Assembly: GCF_938041645.1 (NCBI RefSeq)
Contig: NZ_CALIST010000045.1
Location: forward strand, 1-45,610
Reading direction: 5' to 3'
Length of the DNA: 45,610 nt
From: an uncultured Campylobacter sp.
Lineage (GTDB): Bacteria; Campylobacterota; Campylobacteria; Campylobacterales; Campylobacteraceae
This document shows positions 1-8,279 of this stretch, piece by piece; positions within the stretch are counted from its first letter, which is position 1, and every line of letters starts with the position of its first letter. Under the pieces are notes generated by a model, which searched no databases, was not told where the DNA came from, and saw only the letters and a program-made list of their open reading frames with translations. A program made the translations under genes and the position numbers.

Positions 1-120
1 ACAAGTATAATCGCCTTTTTCTCAAATTTAAAAGAATTTGATAAAAAATTATTAAATTTAGATAAAATTTAATCAAAGCAACGACTAAGCATGTTGGTCA
101 AAAAATTTTATACAATAACG

Positions 121-759
121 TTAGTCGTTTTGATTTTTTTGTAAATAACGATAAACGCTCGGTTCTGAGATATTTAGATATTTGGCCACTTTGGGTATCG
201 ATCCCTTGACGTTGAAAATTCCGTTTTCATAAAGCTTTTTAATACACTTAGCTCTATTTTTAGGCTTTGTATCGCTCGCGTTTAGATCATGCCTTTTTAG
301 TATATCCTCTATTATCTCTTCTATATTTTCGCTAAGTTGCTCTATTGCGTCTTGAGCGCTTGTTTTGGTATCTTGTGCAGTTAAATTTGCAAGCTTTAAA
401 AGATCGTTTGAAAGCTTTTCAAATTTACTTCCGTCATAATTTATACATAGCATTCCTTCGATATTTTGTCCATTTTTTATAAAAAAGGTCGAGCCGTTGA
501 TCTTTAAATTTGAACTAGTTTTTGCCTTATAATTGGTTATATAATCGCATTCGAGGTACTTTTTTGATTGGATAAGCTCCAAAGCAAAACCCGTTAGTGG
601 AGAGTTTATACTACGCCCGCTAATATGAGAGTTTTCGATGGCTACTACGCTTGAGCCTTTTTGATTTATATCGTGCAAAACTATTTCGTAGTTCTGACCA
701 AGAACTTTGCCTAAAAATTTTATCAATTTTTCATACTGTCTTTTTAAATCATCAGTCAT
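121..759 (-). CDS. YheO/DauR-type transcriptional regulator (PAS_6-like sensor domain plus C-terminal HTH)
   Basis: Predicted cytoplasmic DNA-binding regulator of 212 residues. The N-terminal half (about residues 8-125) reads like the YheO/DauR PAS_6 sensor domain: an opening helix leads into FLGKVLGQNYEIVLHD, then the typical N-S-x-I-S-G-R-S-I-N-S-P-L-T-G turn, and ends in a GMLCINYD strand. The C-terminal 45 residues hold a helix-turn-helix of the family's HTH_22 type (GIFNVKGSIPKVAKYLNISEPSVYRYL region). Relatives include E. coli YheO, DauR of D-arginine catabolism and a heme/redox-linked regulator in C. jejuni, so the ligand cannot be named. It lies downstream of pgsA on the same strand, separated by 94 bp. 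Its base composition is clearly more AT-rich than the genes that follow, hinting at a different origin. The family call is firm; the target genes are unknown. Confidence 0.8.
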   Translation of the reverse strand: MTDDLKRQYEKLIKFLGKVLGQNYEIVLHDINQKGSSVVAIENSHISGRSINSPLTGFALELIQSKKYLECDYITNYKAKTSSNLKINGSTFFIKNGQNIEGMLCINYDGSKFEKLSNDLLKLANLTAQDTKTSAQDAIEQLSENIEEIIEDILKRHDLNASDTKPKNRAKCIKKLYENGIFNVKGSIPKVAKYLNISEPSVYRYLQKNQND

Positions 760-853
760 ATTTCATACCTCGTTTAAAATTATAAAGATTAAGTAGCAGT
801 CATTTTAACTAGCACAATAAAGTTTAAATTTAAACACAATTATACAACCTAGT

Positions 854-1402
854 TCAATGTTTTGCTCGCGCGTAGGCCAAAATATATTCAAAGCCCGAAT
901 ATAGCGTCAGTACAACTGCGATCCAGAGTAGGGCGTTTGCATAGGGCCATTGCATCGTTAGCCAGCCGATAGCGATCATCTGAAAGACCGTCTTTACCTT
1001 GCCCGCCATCGACGCGGCGACCTCTACGCCGTCGCCCGCCATCGCCACGCGAAGGCCCGTGATAAAAAACTCGCGGATTAGGATTAAGTAGATCGCCCAA
1101 GCACTGGCGCGCCCGATAAACATAAGCCCCAAAAAGCCCGCAAGAGTTAGCATCTTATCGGCGAGTGGATCGATGATGGCGCCAAGTCTCGTTTTTTGGT
1201 TCCAAGAGCGCGCGATGTATCCGTCGAAAAAGTCCGTAACGGAGGCGATGACGAAGACCAGTGCGGCGAAATAATCGATCCAGCTGACGTGCACAGAGCC
1301 CACCATGCCGCCGTTCGCATGGCCTGCTAGTAAGATCAGCCAGAAAAACAGCGGCGCCAGTGCAACGCGAAAGCTCGCTAAAATATTGGGTAAATTTAGC
1401 AT
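854..1402 (-). CDS. pgsA: CDP-diacylglycerol--glycerol-3-phosphate 3-phosphatidyltransferase
   Basis: Inner-membrane enzyme that makes phosphatidylglycerophosphate from CDP-diacylglycerol and sn-glycerol 3-phosphate, the first committed step to phosphatidylglycerol and cardiolipin. The 182-residue protein starts MLNLPNILASFR, typical of PgsA. It carries the full CDP-alcohol phosphatidyltransferase signature D-G-x2-A-R-x8-G-x3-D-x3-D at about residues 59-82 (DGYIAR ... GAIIDPLAD). Several hydrophobic spans surround it, and the length is normal for the family. The start codon overlaps the stop of the upstream reductase gene (TAATG), so translation is probably coupled and pgsA is the last gene of the pyrD-dapA operon. 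Nothing in the catalytic motif is missing. Confidence 0.93.
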   Translation of the reverse strand: MLNLPNILASFRVALAPLFFWLILLAGHANGGMVGSVHVSWIDYFAALVFVIASVTDFFDGYIARSWNQKTRLGAIIDPLADKMLTLAGFLGLMFIGRASAWAIYLILIREFFITGLRVAMAGDGVEVAASMAGKVKTVFQMIAIGWLTMQWPYANALLWIAVVLTLYSGFEYILAYARAKH

Positions 1403-2181
1403 TATTTAAAGGTCGTTCCGCCGTCGACGATGAAGGTGTGCCCCGTCACCCAGCTAGCTTTGCTCGAGCATAGAAATAAACATGCTCCCGCCAGATCCTC
1501 CGGCTGCCCCATACGTCCTAGTGGGCTAAGCTCGGCGGTTTTATCGCGTACCTCTTCGTAGTTGGTAAAGGCTCGCAGTGCGTCCGTCTCGATCGGTCCG
1601 CCGCTTACTACGTTTACGCGGATGTTTTTCTCGCCGAGTTCGGTTGCGGCGTAGCGCGCCATCGCTTCAACGGCGGCTTTTGCCGTGCCGTGACCCGCGT
1701 AGTTTTCGATATAGACTAAATTTCCCGTGGAGCTAAGCGAGATGATCGAGCCGCCGCCTACCGCCTCCATGCGCTTTGCTGCCTCTTGAGCGCCCACGAC
1801 GAAGGCATTTACGGTCGCGGTAAAGATATTGTTGATACCGCGCGGCTTTAGCCTCATAAATTTAGTGTATCCGCCCGCGACCGCGCGACCCGAGATGATG
1901 GCGTTTGAGATAAAAAAATCCACTCGCGCAAAATCCTCGTCGATCTTGGCAAATAGCTCCTTATAGGTCTCGGGCTCTAAGATATTGAGCGCATAAGCGC
2001 GCGCCTTGATGCCGTAAGCCTTCTCAAGCTCGGCTGCTTGCGAAGTCGCTAGCTCCTCGTTGGAATTATACGTAAAGGCGATATTTGCTCCCGCAGCTGC
2101 GAATTCCAAAACTATCGCCCTGCCTATGCCTCTCGTGCCGCCGCTGATAACTAGCGTTTTTCCTTTAAATTCGTTCGTCAA
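1402..2181 (-). CDS. FabL-like short-chain dehydrogenase, probable enoyl-ACP reductase (NADPH)
   Basis: Short-chain dehydrogenase of 259 residues. The Rossmann nucleotide motif SGGTRGIG is at residues 13-20. The active-site pair is Y161 and K168, spaced Y-x6-K, not the Y-x3-K of classical SDRs. That spacing marks enoyl-ACP reductases of the FabI and FabL types. The surrounding sequence (ENY...KAA.EA..RY, then VN.VSGG.I.TDAL..F.N) closely follows Bacillus subtilis FabL as I remember it. The likely reaction is NADPH-dependent reduction of trans-2-enoyl-ACP in fatty-acid elongation. The start is TTG at 2181, preceded by AAAGGA at good spacing; the dapA stop is immediately upstream and the gene runs into pgsA. 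It corresponds in position to C. jejuni Cj0807. Other SDR substrates remain possible. Confidence 0.8.
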   Translation of the reverse strand: MTNEFKGKTLVISGGTRGIGRAIVLEFAAAGANIAFTYNSNEELATSQAAELEKAYGIKARAYALNILEPETYKELFAKIDEDFARVDFFISNAIISGRAVAGGYTKFMRLKPRGINNIFTATVNAFVVGAQEAAKRMEAVGGGSIISLSSTGNLVYIENYAGHGTAKAAVEAMARYAATELGEKNIRVNVVSGGPIETDALRAFTNYEEVRDKTAELSPLGRMGQPEDLAGACLFLCSSKASWVTGHTFIVDGGTTFK

Positions 2182-3078
2182 TTAAAATCCTTTGATAGTG
2201 TATTGTTTCATTACGTTTTCTATTTTTTTGAGGTTTTCCGCGCTCGGCTCGCAAAGCGGCAAGCGGTACTCCAAGCTCGGCGTCAGACCCGCGATATACA
2301 TCGCCGCTTTGATCGGGATCGGATTGCTCTCGCAGAATAAAATTTTATTGATCGCGTAGAGATCGTCGTTGATCTGCTTAGCTTTTAAAAACTCATTTTG
2401 CAGCGCAAATTTCGTTAGTCTCGCCGTGTAATCGGGCAGTAAATTTGCCGTAACGGAGATCACTCCCTTGCCGCCGTTACTTAGGATCGGATAGTTGATC
2501 GCATCCTCGCCGCTAAGCACGCTAAGGCGCGGCTCGTGCGCGAGTAGATCAACGCATTTATCGATGCTGCCGCTAGCTTCTTTGACGCCGTAGATGTTCT
2601 CGCAATCGTTAAAAAGCTTGATGATCGTATCTGCGGCGATATCGCAGCCGGTGCGTCCTGGGACATTGTAGAGCAACACCGGCAGATCTACCGAGCTTGC
2701 GATCGCCTTGTAGTGCAGATACAACCCCTTTTGGGTGGGTTTATTGTAGTAGGGTGCTACGGATAAAATTCCGTCCGCGCCGTGAGCCTGCGCAAACTGC
2801 GCGAGCCCGATCGCTTCGTGAGTTGCGTTGCTGCCCGCGCCCGCTAGCACCTTGACGTCCGTGCCCTTGCACGCATCTACGGCGATCTCGATACAGACGC
2901 GGTGCTCGTCGTGCGTCAGCGTCGCGCTCTCGCCCGTGGTGCCTACGGGCACGACCGCGCTTATGCCGTTTGCGATCTGTCTTTTGATGAGCTTGGAGTA
3001 GGTCTGCTCGTCGAGTTTGCCCTCTTTAAAAGGCGTGATCAGCGCCGTCATAGAGCCGATTATGACATTTTTATTCAT
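2182..3078 (-). CDS. dapA: 4-hydroxy-tetrahydrodipicolinate synthase
   Basis: Condenses pyruvate with aspartate semialdehyde, the first step of the diaminopimelate/lysine branch that feeds peptidoglycan. The 298-residue TIM-barrel has the family landmarks: PVGTTGES with the paired threonines at residues 47-48, the catalytic tyrosine Y137 in LLYNVPGRTG, and the Schiff-base lysine K166 in YGVKEASGS. Length is standard. The start overlaps the end of the M16 protease gene by 8 bp and the stop abuts the start of the FabL-like gene, so it sits in the middle of a compact operon. The order pyrD, protease, dapA, SDR matches C. jejuni Cj0804-Cj0807. Confidence 0.96.
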   Translation of the reverse strand: MNKNVIIGSMTALITPFKEGKLDEQTYSKLIKRQIANGISAVVPVGTTGESATLTHDEHRVCIEIAVDACKGTDVKVLAGAGSNATHEAIGLAQFAQAHGADGILSVAPYYNKPTQKGLYLHYKAIASSVDLPVLLYNVPGRTGCDIAADTIIKLFNDCENIYGVKEASGSIDKCVDLLAHEPRLSVLSGEDAINYPILSNGGKGVISVTANLLPDYTARLTKFALQNEFLKAKQINDDLYAINKILFCESNPIPIKAAMYIAGLTPSLEYRLPLCEPSAENLKKIENVMKQYTIKGF

Positions 3079-4324
3079 CGTTTTCCTTTCGTAAGATAAT
3101 GCTCGTGGAATTTTTGAGACTTAGATAGGTCTTCATCGCTTTTTTAACCGCGTTTTTATCAAGGCTTTTGATCTCGCGCTCCAGCCTAAATAGCGCGTCC
3201 AGATCGCCGCGGACGATGTAGCTGCCGTACATCTGCGCTACCTTGCTAGCGCTGTCGAGGGAGTAGATCAGATCGCTACTTAGGGTGTTTTTGATCTTTA
3301 GCATATCGTTGTCGCTTATTTTAGCTTTTTTGGCTTTTTCGATCAGCGCTAAAATTTCATCTCTTAGCGCCTCGCCGCTTACGCCCTGGTTGCAAACGGC
3401 AAAGACTATAAATAAATTCTCGTCCTTACCGCTCATATCGTAGATATTGATCTGATTGGCGAGCTTTTTCTCATCGACCAGCACGCGCTGTAAAAGCGAG
3501 CTCTTGCCGCCGCTAAGATATATATCCATCGCTTTGATCGCCGCGGCGTCAGGGTGGTTAAACGGCGGAATTTTAAAGGCGACTGCAACGATCTGCGCTT
3601 CGCTGTTTTTGTAAATAATGCTAAGCTTCTCGCCGTCCTGCACGGGCTCGGTGCAGTGAAGGCTCGGAATTTCGCTTTTGTTTTTTACGGGCGCGAAGTA
3701 TTTTTTTGCCGCATCAAACGCCGCCTTTTCGCCGATGTCGCCGGTGATCAGCAACACGGCGTTTTGCGGCTGATAAAATTTAGCGTGAAATTCCTTGATG
3801 TCTTTGATGCTCCAGTTTTCGATATCCTTGCGAAAGCCGATCGGCGTCCAGTGGTACGGATGGTACAAAAACGCGGCGTTATAGAGCCTGAAAAATAGGT
3901 ATCCGAACGGATCGTTATCGGTGCGCCACAGCCGCTCCTCGAGCACGACCTTACGCTCGGGCTGAAATTCTTTGTCTTTGAGGCTTAAGTTTTGCATTAT
4001 GTCGGCGTAAAGATCCAAGCAGAGCTCTAAATTTGAGTTCGCGCACTTGATGAAATAGTGCGTGTAATCAAAGCCCGTGCTTGCGTTATTTACGCCGCCA
4101 AAGCCCTTTACGATTGCATCAAACTCGCCTGCCTTGCGATTTTTCGTGGATTTAAAATTTAGATGCTCCAGCATGTGCGCGATGCCGCTTTTGCCCATCA
4201 CCTCGTCGCGCGAGCCGACGTTGTAAAAGACATCCACGCTGATGACGCCGCTGCCTTTATTCATCGGGATGTGATAAATTTGAAGCCCGTTTTGCAGCGT
4301 GATTTTCTTAAATTTCGGAAACAT
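3071..4324 (-). CDS. M16 family zinc metallopeptidase (processing-peptidase-like)
   Basis: Predicted zinc peptidase of 417 residues with the inverted metal-binding motif H-x2-E-H at residues 50-54 (HMLEH). The third zinc ligand expected about 76 residues later is present in VVLEER (near residues 129-130). The C-terminal half is the inactive M16_C domain (a stretch near KSSLLQRVLVDEKKLA is characteristic). The family includes PqqL-like peptidases and mitochondrial processing peptidase, and the substrate here is unknown. No convincing signal peptide is visible, so location is uncertain. It corresponds by sequence and position to C. jejuni Cj0805. Its start codon overlaps the pyrD stop by one base (TAATG). 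Confidence 0.9.
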   Translation of the reverse strand: MFPKFKKITLQNGLQIYHIPMNKGSGVISVDVFYNVGSRDEVMGKSGIAHMLEHLNFKSTKNRKAGEFDAIVKGFGGVNNASTGFDYTHYFIKCANSNLELCLDLYADIMQNLSLKDKEFQPERKVVLEERLWRTDNDPFGYLFFRLYNAAFLYHPYHWTPIGFRKDIENWSIKDIKEFHAKFYQPQNAVLLITGDIGEKAAFDAAKKYFAPVKNKSEIPSLHCTEPVQDGEKLSIIYKNSEAQIVAVAFKIPPFNHPDAAAIKAMDIYLSGGKSSLLQRVLVDEKKLANQINIYDMSGKDENLFIVFAVCNQGVSGEALRDEILALIEKAKKAKISDNDMLKIKNTLSSDLIYSLDSASKVAQMYGSYIVRGDLDALFRLEREIKSLDKNAVKKAMKTYLSLKNSTSIILRKENDE

Positions 4325-6369
4325 TAATCTTTTTTCGCCTTTCGTTTTTTGCTTGAGTTTTGCTCCGCGTCTTGGGCGCCGCTCGCTTTTTTGGCCTCTT
4401 TAAGCTCTTTGGTCTCTTTGGCCTCGGCATTTTTAGTTTTGGCGCTGCCTTGCTTTGCATTTTTGACCTTGGAGCTTTTGCTTTCTGCGCTATTTTTCGG
4501 CGTGGCTTTAGTTTTAGAATTTTTGCTTTCTATGTCGTTTTTTGACGCGGCTTTGGTCGCGGTTTTATTTTTCGGCGCGGTTTTTGTTTTTGCGGTTTTG
4601 CTCGCCGCGCTGCTTTGTTTTGCGTTTTTGACCTCTAAATTCTCGCTTTTTGCATTGCTTTTCGAGAGATTTTTAGCTTCAGCGTCCTTCTGCTGCGAGG
4701 CGTTATCCTGTACGGCGTCATTCTGCGAAGTATTTTTTAAAATTTTACCGCGCTTGGAACCTGCGCCGCTTTTTGAAATTTGACTTTGTTTTTGATTCGC
4801 GCCGCTTTTGGAGGTAGTTTTTGAAATTTTATCCTGCTTCTCATCGGCGCCGCCTTGCTTTGCGCTTTTAGTCTCTAAATTCTTGCTCTTTGCGCTGTTT
4901 CGTTTTGTATTTTTAACCTCGGAATTTTCGCTCTCCGCACCGCTTTGCTCGATTGATCTTTGATCCGTCGCGGTATCTGCGCTTACCAAGGCGTTTAAAT
5001 TTGCCGAAGTGCCGGAATTTTCATCCGCTTTGGAGATTGAGTTTGTTTGAGCGCTCGAAATTTCATCTGTTTTAGCGGCGAGAATTTCATTGACTTGGAC
5101 GCTCGATATTTCGCTTTTGCCGTCGTTAGAATTTTCGTCCGCATCCCTGCTTTCGGGCGCGTTTGAAATTTCATCCGTTTCCTTGCCTTCGGTCGCACTC
5201 GAAATTTTATCCGCTTTAGCTTCCGCGTCTTTATTTTTGTAAGCGCGCAAATCCGCGCCGTCGCCGCGACTTTCGGCCTGATCGCCTCTGATGCCGTATC
5301 CTTCGCCCGCGCGATCTTTTAAATTTACCCCAACCGCCTCGCTTATGTTATTGAAGCCGTCTGCGCGCAAAAGCTCCGCTAGCCCCTCGTTGATCGATTT
5401 TGCGACGAACGGGCCTTTGAAGATAAAGGCGGTAAAAATTTGAACCAGGCTCGCGCCCGATTTGATGCGCTCATAGGCCTCCTGCGCGCTGTCTATGCCG
5501 CCGCAGCTGATTAGGACCGTGCGGCCGAAGAGCTCGTGAGCGACCTGTGCGAAAAGCTTTCGCGATTTTTCTGTGATCAGCCTACCGCTTATGCCGCCGA
5601 AGTCCCTAGCGTTGGGGCTTAGAGAATAATCGACGCTGGTGTTGTTTATGATGATGCCGCTTGCGCCGCTTTGCACCGCGCACTCGCACAGTGCGATCGC
5701 CTGATCCGCGCTCATATCGGGCGCCAGCTTTAAGACGAGCGGTCTGTTTGTGATTTTTTTCATCGCTCCGATCAGCTCGCTTATGAAGCTGTTTTCTTGC
5801 AAAGCGCGCAGATTTGGAGTGTTCGGCGAGCTTACGTTGATGATGAAAAAATCGCAAAGCCCGTTAAATTTACGACCTAAGGCTTCATAATCGCTCAGCG
5901 CATCCTCGTTCGGGGTAGCCTTATTTTTGCCGATATTTGCGGCGATAGGGATTTTAAAAGGATAAATTTTTCGCACGCGACGCTCGATAACATCGGCGCC
6001 CTCGTTGTTAAAGCCCATCGCGTTTTGAATGCTCTGCTCGCTAACGAGGCGAAAAAGTCGCGGCTTTTCGTTGCCGCTTTGAGGTCGCGGCGTAAAGGTG
6101 CCAAAATCGATGTGTCCGAAGCCAAGAGCCGCCAGCGGCGCGATCATCGTGGCGTTTTTGTCAAAGCCGCCCGCGATACCTACGGGGTTATCGAAGCTGA
6201 GATTCCATATATTTTGAGTTAAAATTTCATCTTTGTAAACGCCAAATTTTGCCAAAGCTTCAAGTCCGCCCGGGGTCGCATAGAGCGCGCGAAGTCCGAA
6301 TTCTGCGATCTTATGAGCGGTTTCTGGATCAAATCGAAAAAAGATCTTTTTCAAGGTATCATAATTCAT
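4324..6369 (-). CDS. pyrD: Dihydroorotate dehydrogenase (quinone), class 2, with a giant low-complexity C-terminal tail
   Basis: Oxidises dihydroorotate to orotate in pyrimidine synthesis, passing electrons through FMN to the quinone pool at the inner membrane. Residues 1 to about 352 form a complete class 2 enzyme: the quinone-side N-terminal helices, the FMN region NPVGIAGGFDKNA (61-73), FGTFTPRPQSGN, and the catalytic-serine loop NVSSPNTPNLR (179-188). Class 2 enzymes normally stop near this point, yet the frame stays open for about 330 more residues. This tail is rich in K, S, A, N, E and Q and lacks hydrophobic segments. It reuses short blocks such as DEISSA and, three times, a variant of VKNAKQGSA. 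The tail probably forms a disordered, basic extension; its function is unknown. The gene opens the operon leading to pgsA. Enzyme identity is very sure; the tail depends on the frame having no sequencing error. Confidence 0.93.
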   Translation of the reverse strand: MNYDTLKKIFFRFDPETAHKIAEFGLRALYATPGGLEALAKFGVYKDEILTQNIWNLSFDNPVGIAGGFDKNATMIAPLAALGFGHIDFGTFTPRPQSGNEKPRLFRLVSEQSIQNAMGFNNEGADVIERRVRKIYPFKIPIAANIGKNKATPNEDALSDYEALGRKFNGLCDFFIINVSSPNTPNLRALQENSFISELIGAMKKITNRPLVLKLAPDMSADQAIALCECAVQSGASGIIINNTSVDYSLSPNARDFGGISGRLITEKSRKLFAQVAHELFGRTVLISCGGIDSAQEAYERIKSGASLVQIFTAFIFKGPFVAKSINEGLAELLRADGFNNISEAVGVNLKDRAGEGYGIRGDQAESRGDGADLRAYKNKDAEAKADKISSATEGKETDEISNAPESRDADENSNDGKSEISSVQVNEILAAKTDEISSAQTNSISKADENSGTSANLNALVSADTATDQRSIEQSGAESENSEVKNTKRNSAKSKNLETKSAKQGGADEKQDKISKTTSKSGANQKQSQISKSGAGSKRGKILKNTSQNDAVQDNASQQKDAEAKNLSKSNAKSENLEVKNAKQSSAASKTAKTKTAPKNKTATKAASKNDIESKNSKTKATPKNSAESKSSKVKNAKQGSAKTKNAEAKETKELKEAKKASGAQDAEQNSSKKRKAKKD

Positions 6370-6722
6370 AATTTTTCCTCAAATTTTGCGTAATGGTAGC
6401 TAAAATTTAATTAAATATAGATAAGGATTTCGCGCTGAATTGCAATTTGCGACGGTTAAATTTAGTTTTAGAATTATGCGAGAAATGCCGGTAAAATTTC
6501 TACGATTTGCCGCGTCGATCTAAATTTACGCAGAAGTTCAAAGATGCGCGGCGCAAATTTTATAAATTTAGCGAGCTGCGATACATATCAAAATGCGCGG
6601 TGTCTGCAATACAGCTCGCGATGGCGGGCGTTGCCGCGATTTTATCCTGCGTCAGATCTGCGCTCAATCCCGCCCAAGCTAAATTTTAAAATTTAAAGCG
6701 TTCTGCTCGCGCCGTTTGAGCT
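6370..6722. other. Non-coding gap between the 410-residue membrane protein gene and pyrD
   Basis: About 350 bases with no credible gene. It holds the pyrD upstream region and several AAATTT words. A 60-codon plus-strand frame at 6507-6689 has no recognisable protein character and no clear ribosome-binding site. Confidence 0.5.
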
Positions 6723-7955
6723 TTAGCGCGCGTCTTTGCCGCCGAAGGCAGCGATCATCGTGCCCAGAGGAATGATCGTAACGCCCAAAATAATCGCTAG
6801 CGGGTTTAGCAAGGACAGCTTGGCAAGCAGGTAGATCGCCGCTACGAGCGCCGCGTAGGATAGAATTTTAAACGGAGAGAAAAACGCCCCCGCAAAATTA
6901 CTCCGAACCTCGCTCCGCTCAAGCTCGCCCTCAAAATCGTCCGCGCCTTCGAAATCATCCTTTGATCCATCGTGCGCGCCGCCAATCCCGCCTCCAAAAT
7001 CGCTCGTACCGTCGCCCGGCTCGCTGCTATCTACATCGCCGCCACGATTGCTGTTACCTGCACCGCCGCTCCACTCGCTGCTATCTAGGCCGCCGCCCAG
7101 ATCTCTGCTCACTACATTTTTCAAGTCGCCGCAACGCTCGCCTATGTCGCCTTGCGAACTATCGCTAGCTTCGTCGCTTATGCCGCCGTATGAGTCGCTG
7201 CAAGTCGCGCTGACATTCATATTAAATTTATCGGCGGCGTGTTCCAAGGCGGTCGCGTCGCAAGCGGAGGTTTTGTCGTCGCTCTTCGTAGAATTTACGT
7301 CGCGCTCGCCAGCGGAAGCTCTGCCGTACTCGGCGGCGAAATTTTCGGTATCTTCGTCGACGGCGGAGTTTGCGGCGCACCCAGCGGAGCTTGCGGTACA
7401 CTCGGTGGAGTTTGCGATACACCCAGCGGCGGTCTCATCGTGCGTGACGCAACTATCGCCGTTTTCGATGCGGGTCTCGCCGCTAGTGAAATTTACGGCG
7501 TCTTCGGAATTTTGCGCGTTTAAAATTTCGACGCCTGAATTTGCGCCGCTAAAATTTTCGCTCTTTAAAATTTCGCCGCCGCAAGTTTTGCCGTATGAAA
7601 TTTCATCGCCGCCGCTCGCGCCGCCTCGGTTTTTGCCACCAAGACTTGCGGAATTCGTATCGTTTGCGGAAGTTTCGCCGCTTATGAAACCTGCGGAATT
7701 TTTAGAGCTTTGCTGCAAAATTTCATCGTATTTACCGGCTCTTAGCTCATCTTCTATCTTGTTTCGGTAAGCGCGAAACGAAAAATATACCGCGCCGAAT
7801 GCGCCCAAAAATCCGGCCTCCAAGCTAAGAAGCCACGCAAGCGCCCGCACGCCGAAAGAGCCCGAGCCGAAAAACCCTGCGCCGCAAAGCGCTAACCCAA
7901 GCAGGACAAACGCCGCGTTTAGCGCGCAGTATATGAGCAAAAATCGCCTATTCAA
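6723..7955 (-). CDS. Membrane protein of unknown function with a long low-complexity acidic insert
   Basis: I do not recognise a family for this 410-residue protein. Two hydrophobic segments lie at the N terminus (about residues 5-28 and 37-60), followed by a basic FRAYRNKIEDELRAGKYDEIL stretch. Two more lie at the C terminus (about 355-400, ending LGTMIAAFGGKDAR). The middle, about residues 80-345, is a glycine-, serine-, aspartate- and alanine-rich low-complexity insert with repeated pieces such as DSSE, GGD and CTASSAGCAANS. Removing the insert leaves a compact four-helix protein. The start is TTG at 7955, overlapping the TGA of the AtpZ-like gene, so it is translated last in the kinase-cytochrome-hemL operon. 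The insert is built at DNA level from spaced AAATTT-containing units, as in the pyrD tail. Confidence 0.7.
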   Translation of the reverse strand: MNRRFLLIYCALNAAFVLLGLALCGAGFFGSGSFGVRALAWLLSLEAGFLGAFGAVYFSFRAYRNKIEDELRAGKYDEILQQSSKNSAGFISGETSANDTNSASLGGKNRGGASGGDEISYGKTCGGEILKSENFSGANSGVEILNAQNSEDAVNFTSGETRIENGDSCVTHDETAAGCIANSTECTASSAGCAANSAVDEDTENFAAEYGRASAGERDVNSTKSDDKTSACDATALEHAADKFNMNVSATCSDSYGGISDEASDSSQGDIGERCGDLKNVVSRDLGGGLDSSEWSGGAGNSNRGGDVDSSEPGDGTSDFGGGIGGAHDGSKDDFEGADDFEGELERSEVRSNFAGAFFSPFKILSYAALVAAIYLLAKLSLLNPLAIILGVTIIPLGTMIAAFGGKDAR

Positions 7956-8248
7956 TCCCGCTCATCCAATTCGTCGTCGTCGAAATTTTTCGGATCCGCC
8001 TTGTATTTCGGATCGTCCTCAAGCTCCTTTAGGCTCGAATTTAGCGCCTTGCACGCGCGGTAAACGTTCAAAAACGCCGCTGCGATGCCGATAGCGATGC
8101 CAAGCCAGAGCAGAAGCAGCGAGCCCGTGAGGCGCCGTAGTCCAAGCCCGATCGCTACGCCGATGCCGATCGCTACGACGATTGAGATGCCTAGGCTGAT
8201 GTCGCAGGCGCCCTTTACGATTTTGTTTAAATTTTTCGTTACTCTCAT
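7952..8248 (-). CDS. AtpZ/AtpI-family small membrane protein
   Basis: Small inner-membrane protein of 98 residues. A short basic N terminus is followed by two hydrophobic hairpin helices (about residues 18-36 and 43-64), the second containing GIAIGIAAAFLNVYRA, and then a highly acidic tail rich in D, E and K. This layout and the glycine pattern fit the AtpZ/AtpI family associated with F1Fo ATP synthase assembly, and C. jejuni carries a comparable gene (Cj0852c) beside hemL. Here no ATP synthase genes are adjacent. It lies 31 bp after hemL and overlaps the next gene by 4 bp. Family call moderate; role inferred. Confidence 0.65.
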   Translation of the reverse strand: MRVTKNLNKIVKGACDISLGISIVVAIGIGVAIGLGLRRLTGSLLLLWLGIAIGIAAAFLNVYRACKALNSSLKELEDDPKYKADPKNFDDDELDERD

Positions 8249-8279
8249 CTAAAATCCGTAAAATTTTAAAACGCAGCCC

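Noticed and set aside
4349..4783. Hydrophobic 144-codon plus-strand frame opposite the pyrD tail
   Set aside because: The F, L, A and S bias is the antisense of lysine/serine/alanine-rich codons. No start signal is present, and the minus frame is continuous with PyrD.
7048..7770. 240-codon plus-strand frame opposite the 410-residue protein
   Set aside because: It mirrors the low-complexity insert (S, P, L, A-rich) and has no ribosome-binding site. The minus frame has credible transmembrane ends and operon overlap.
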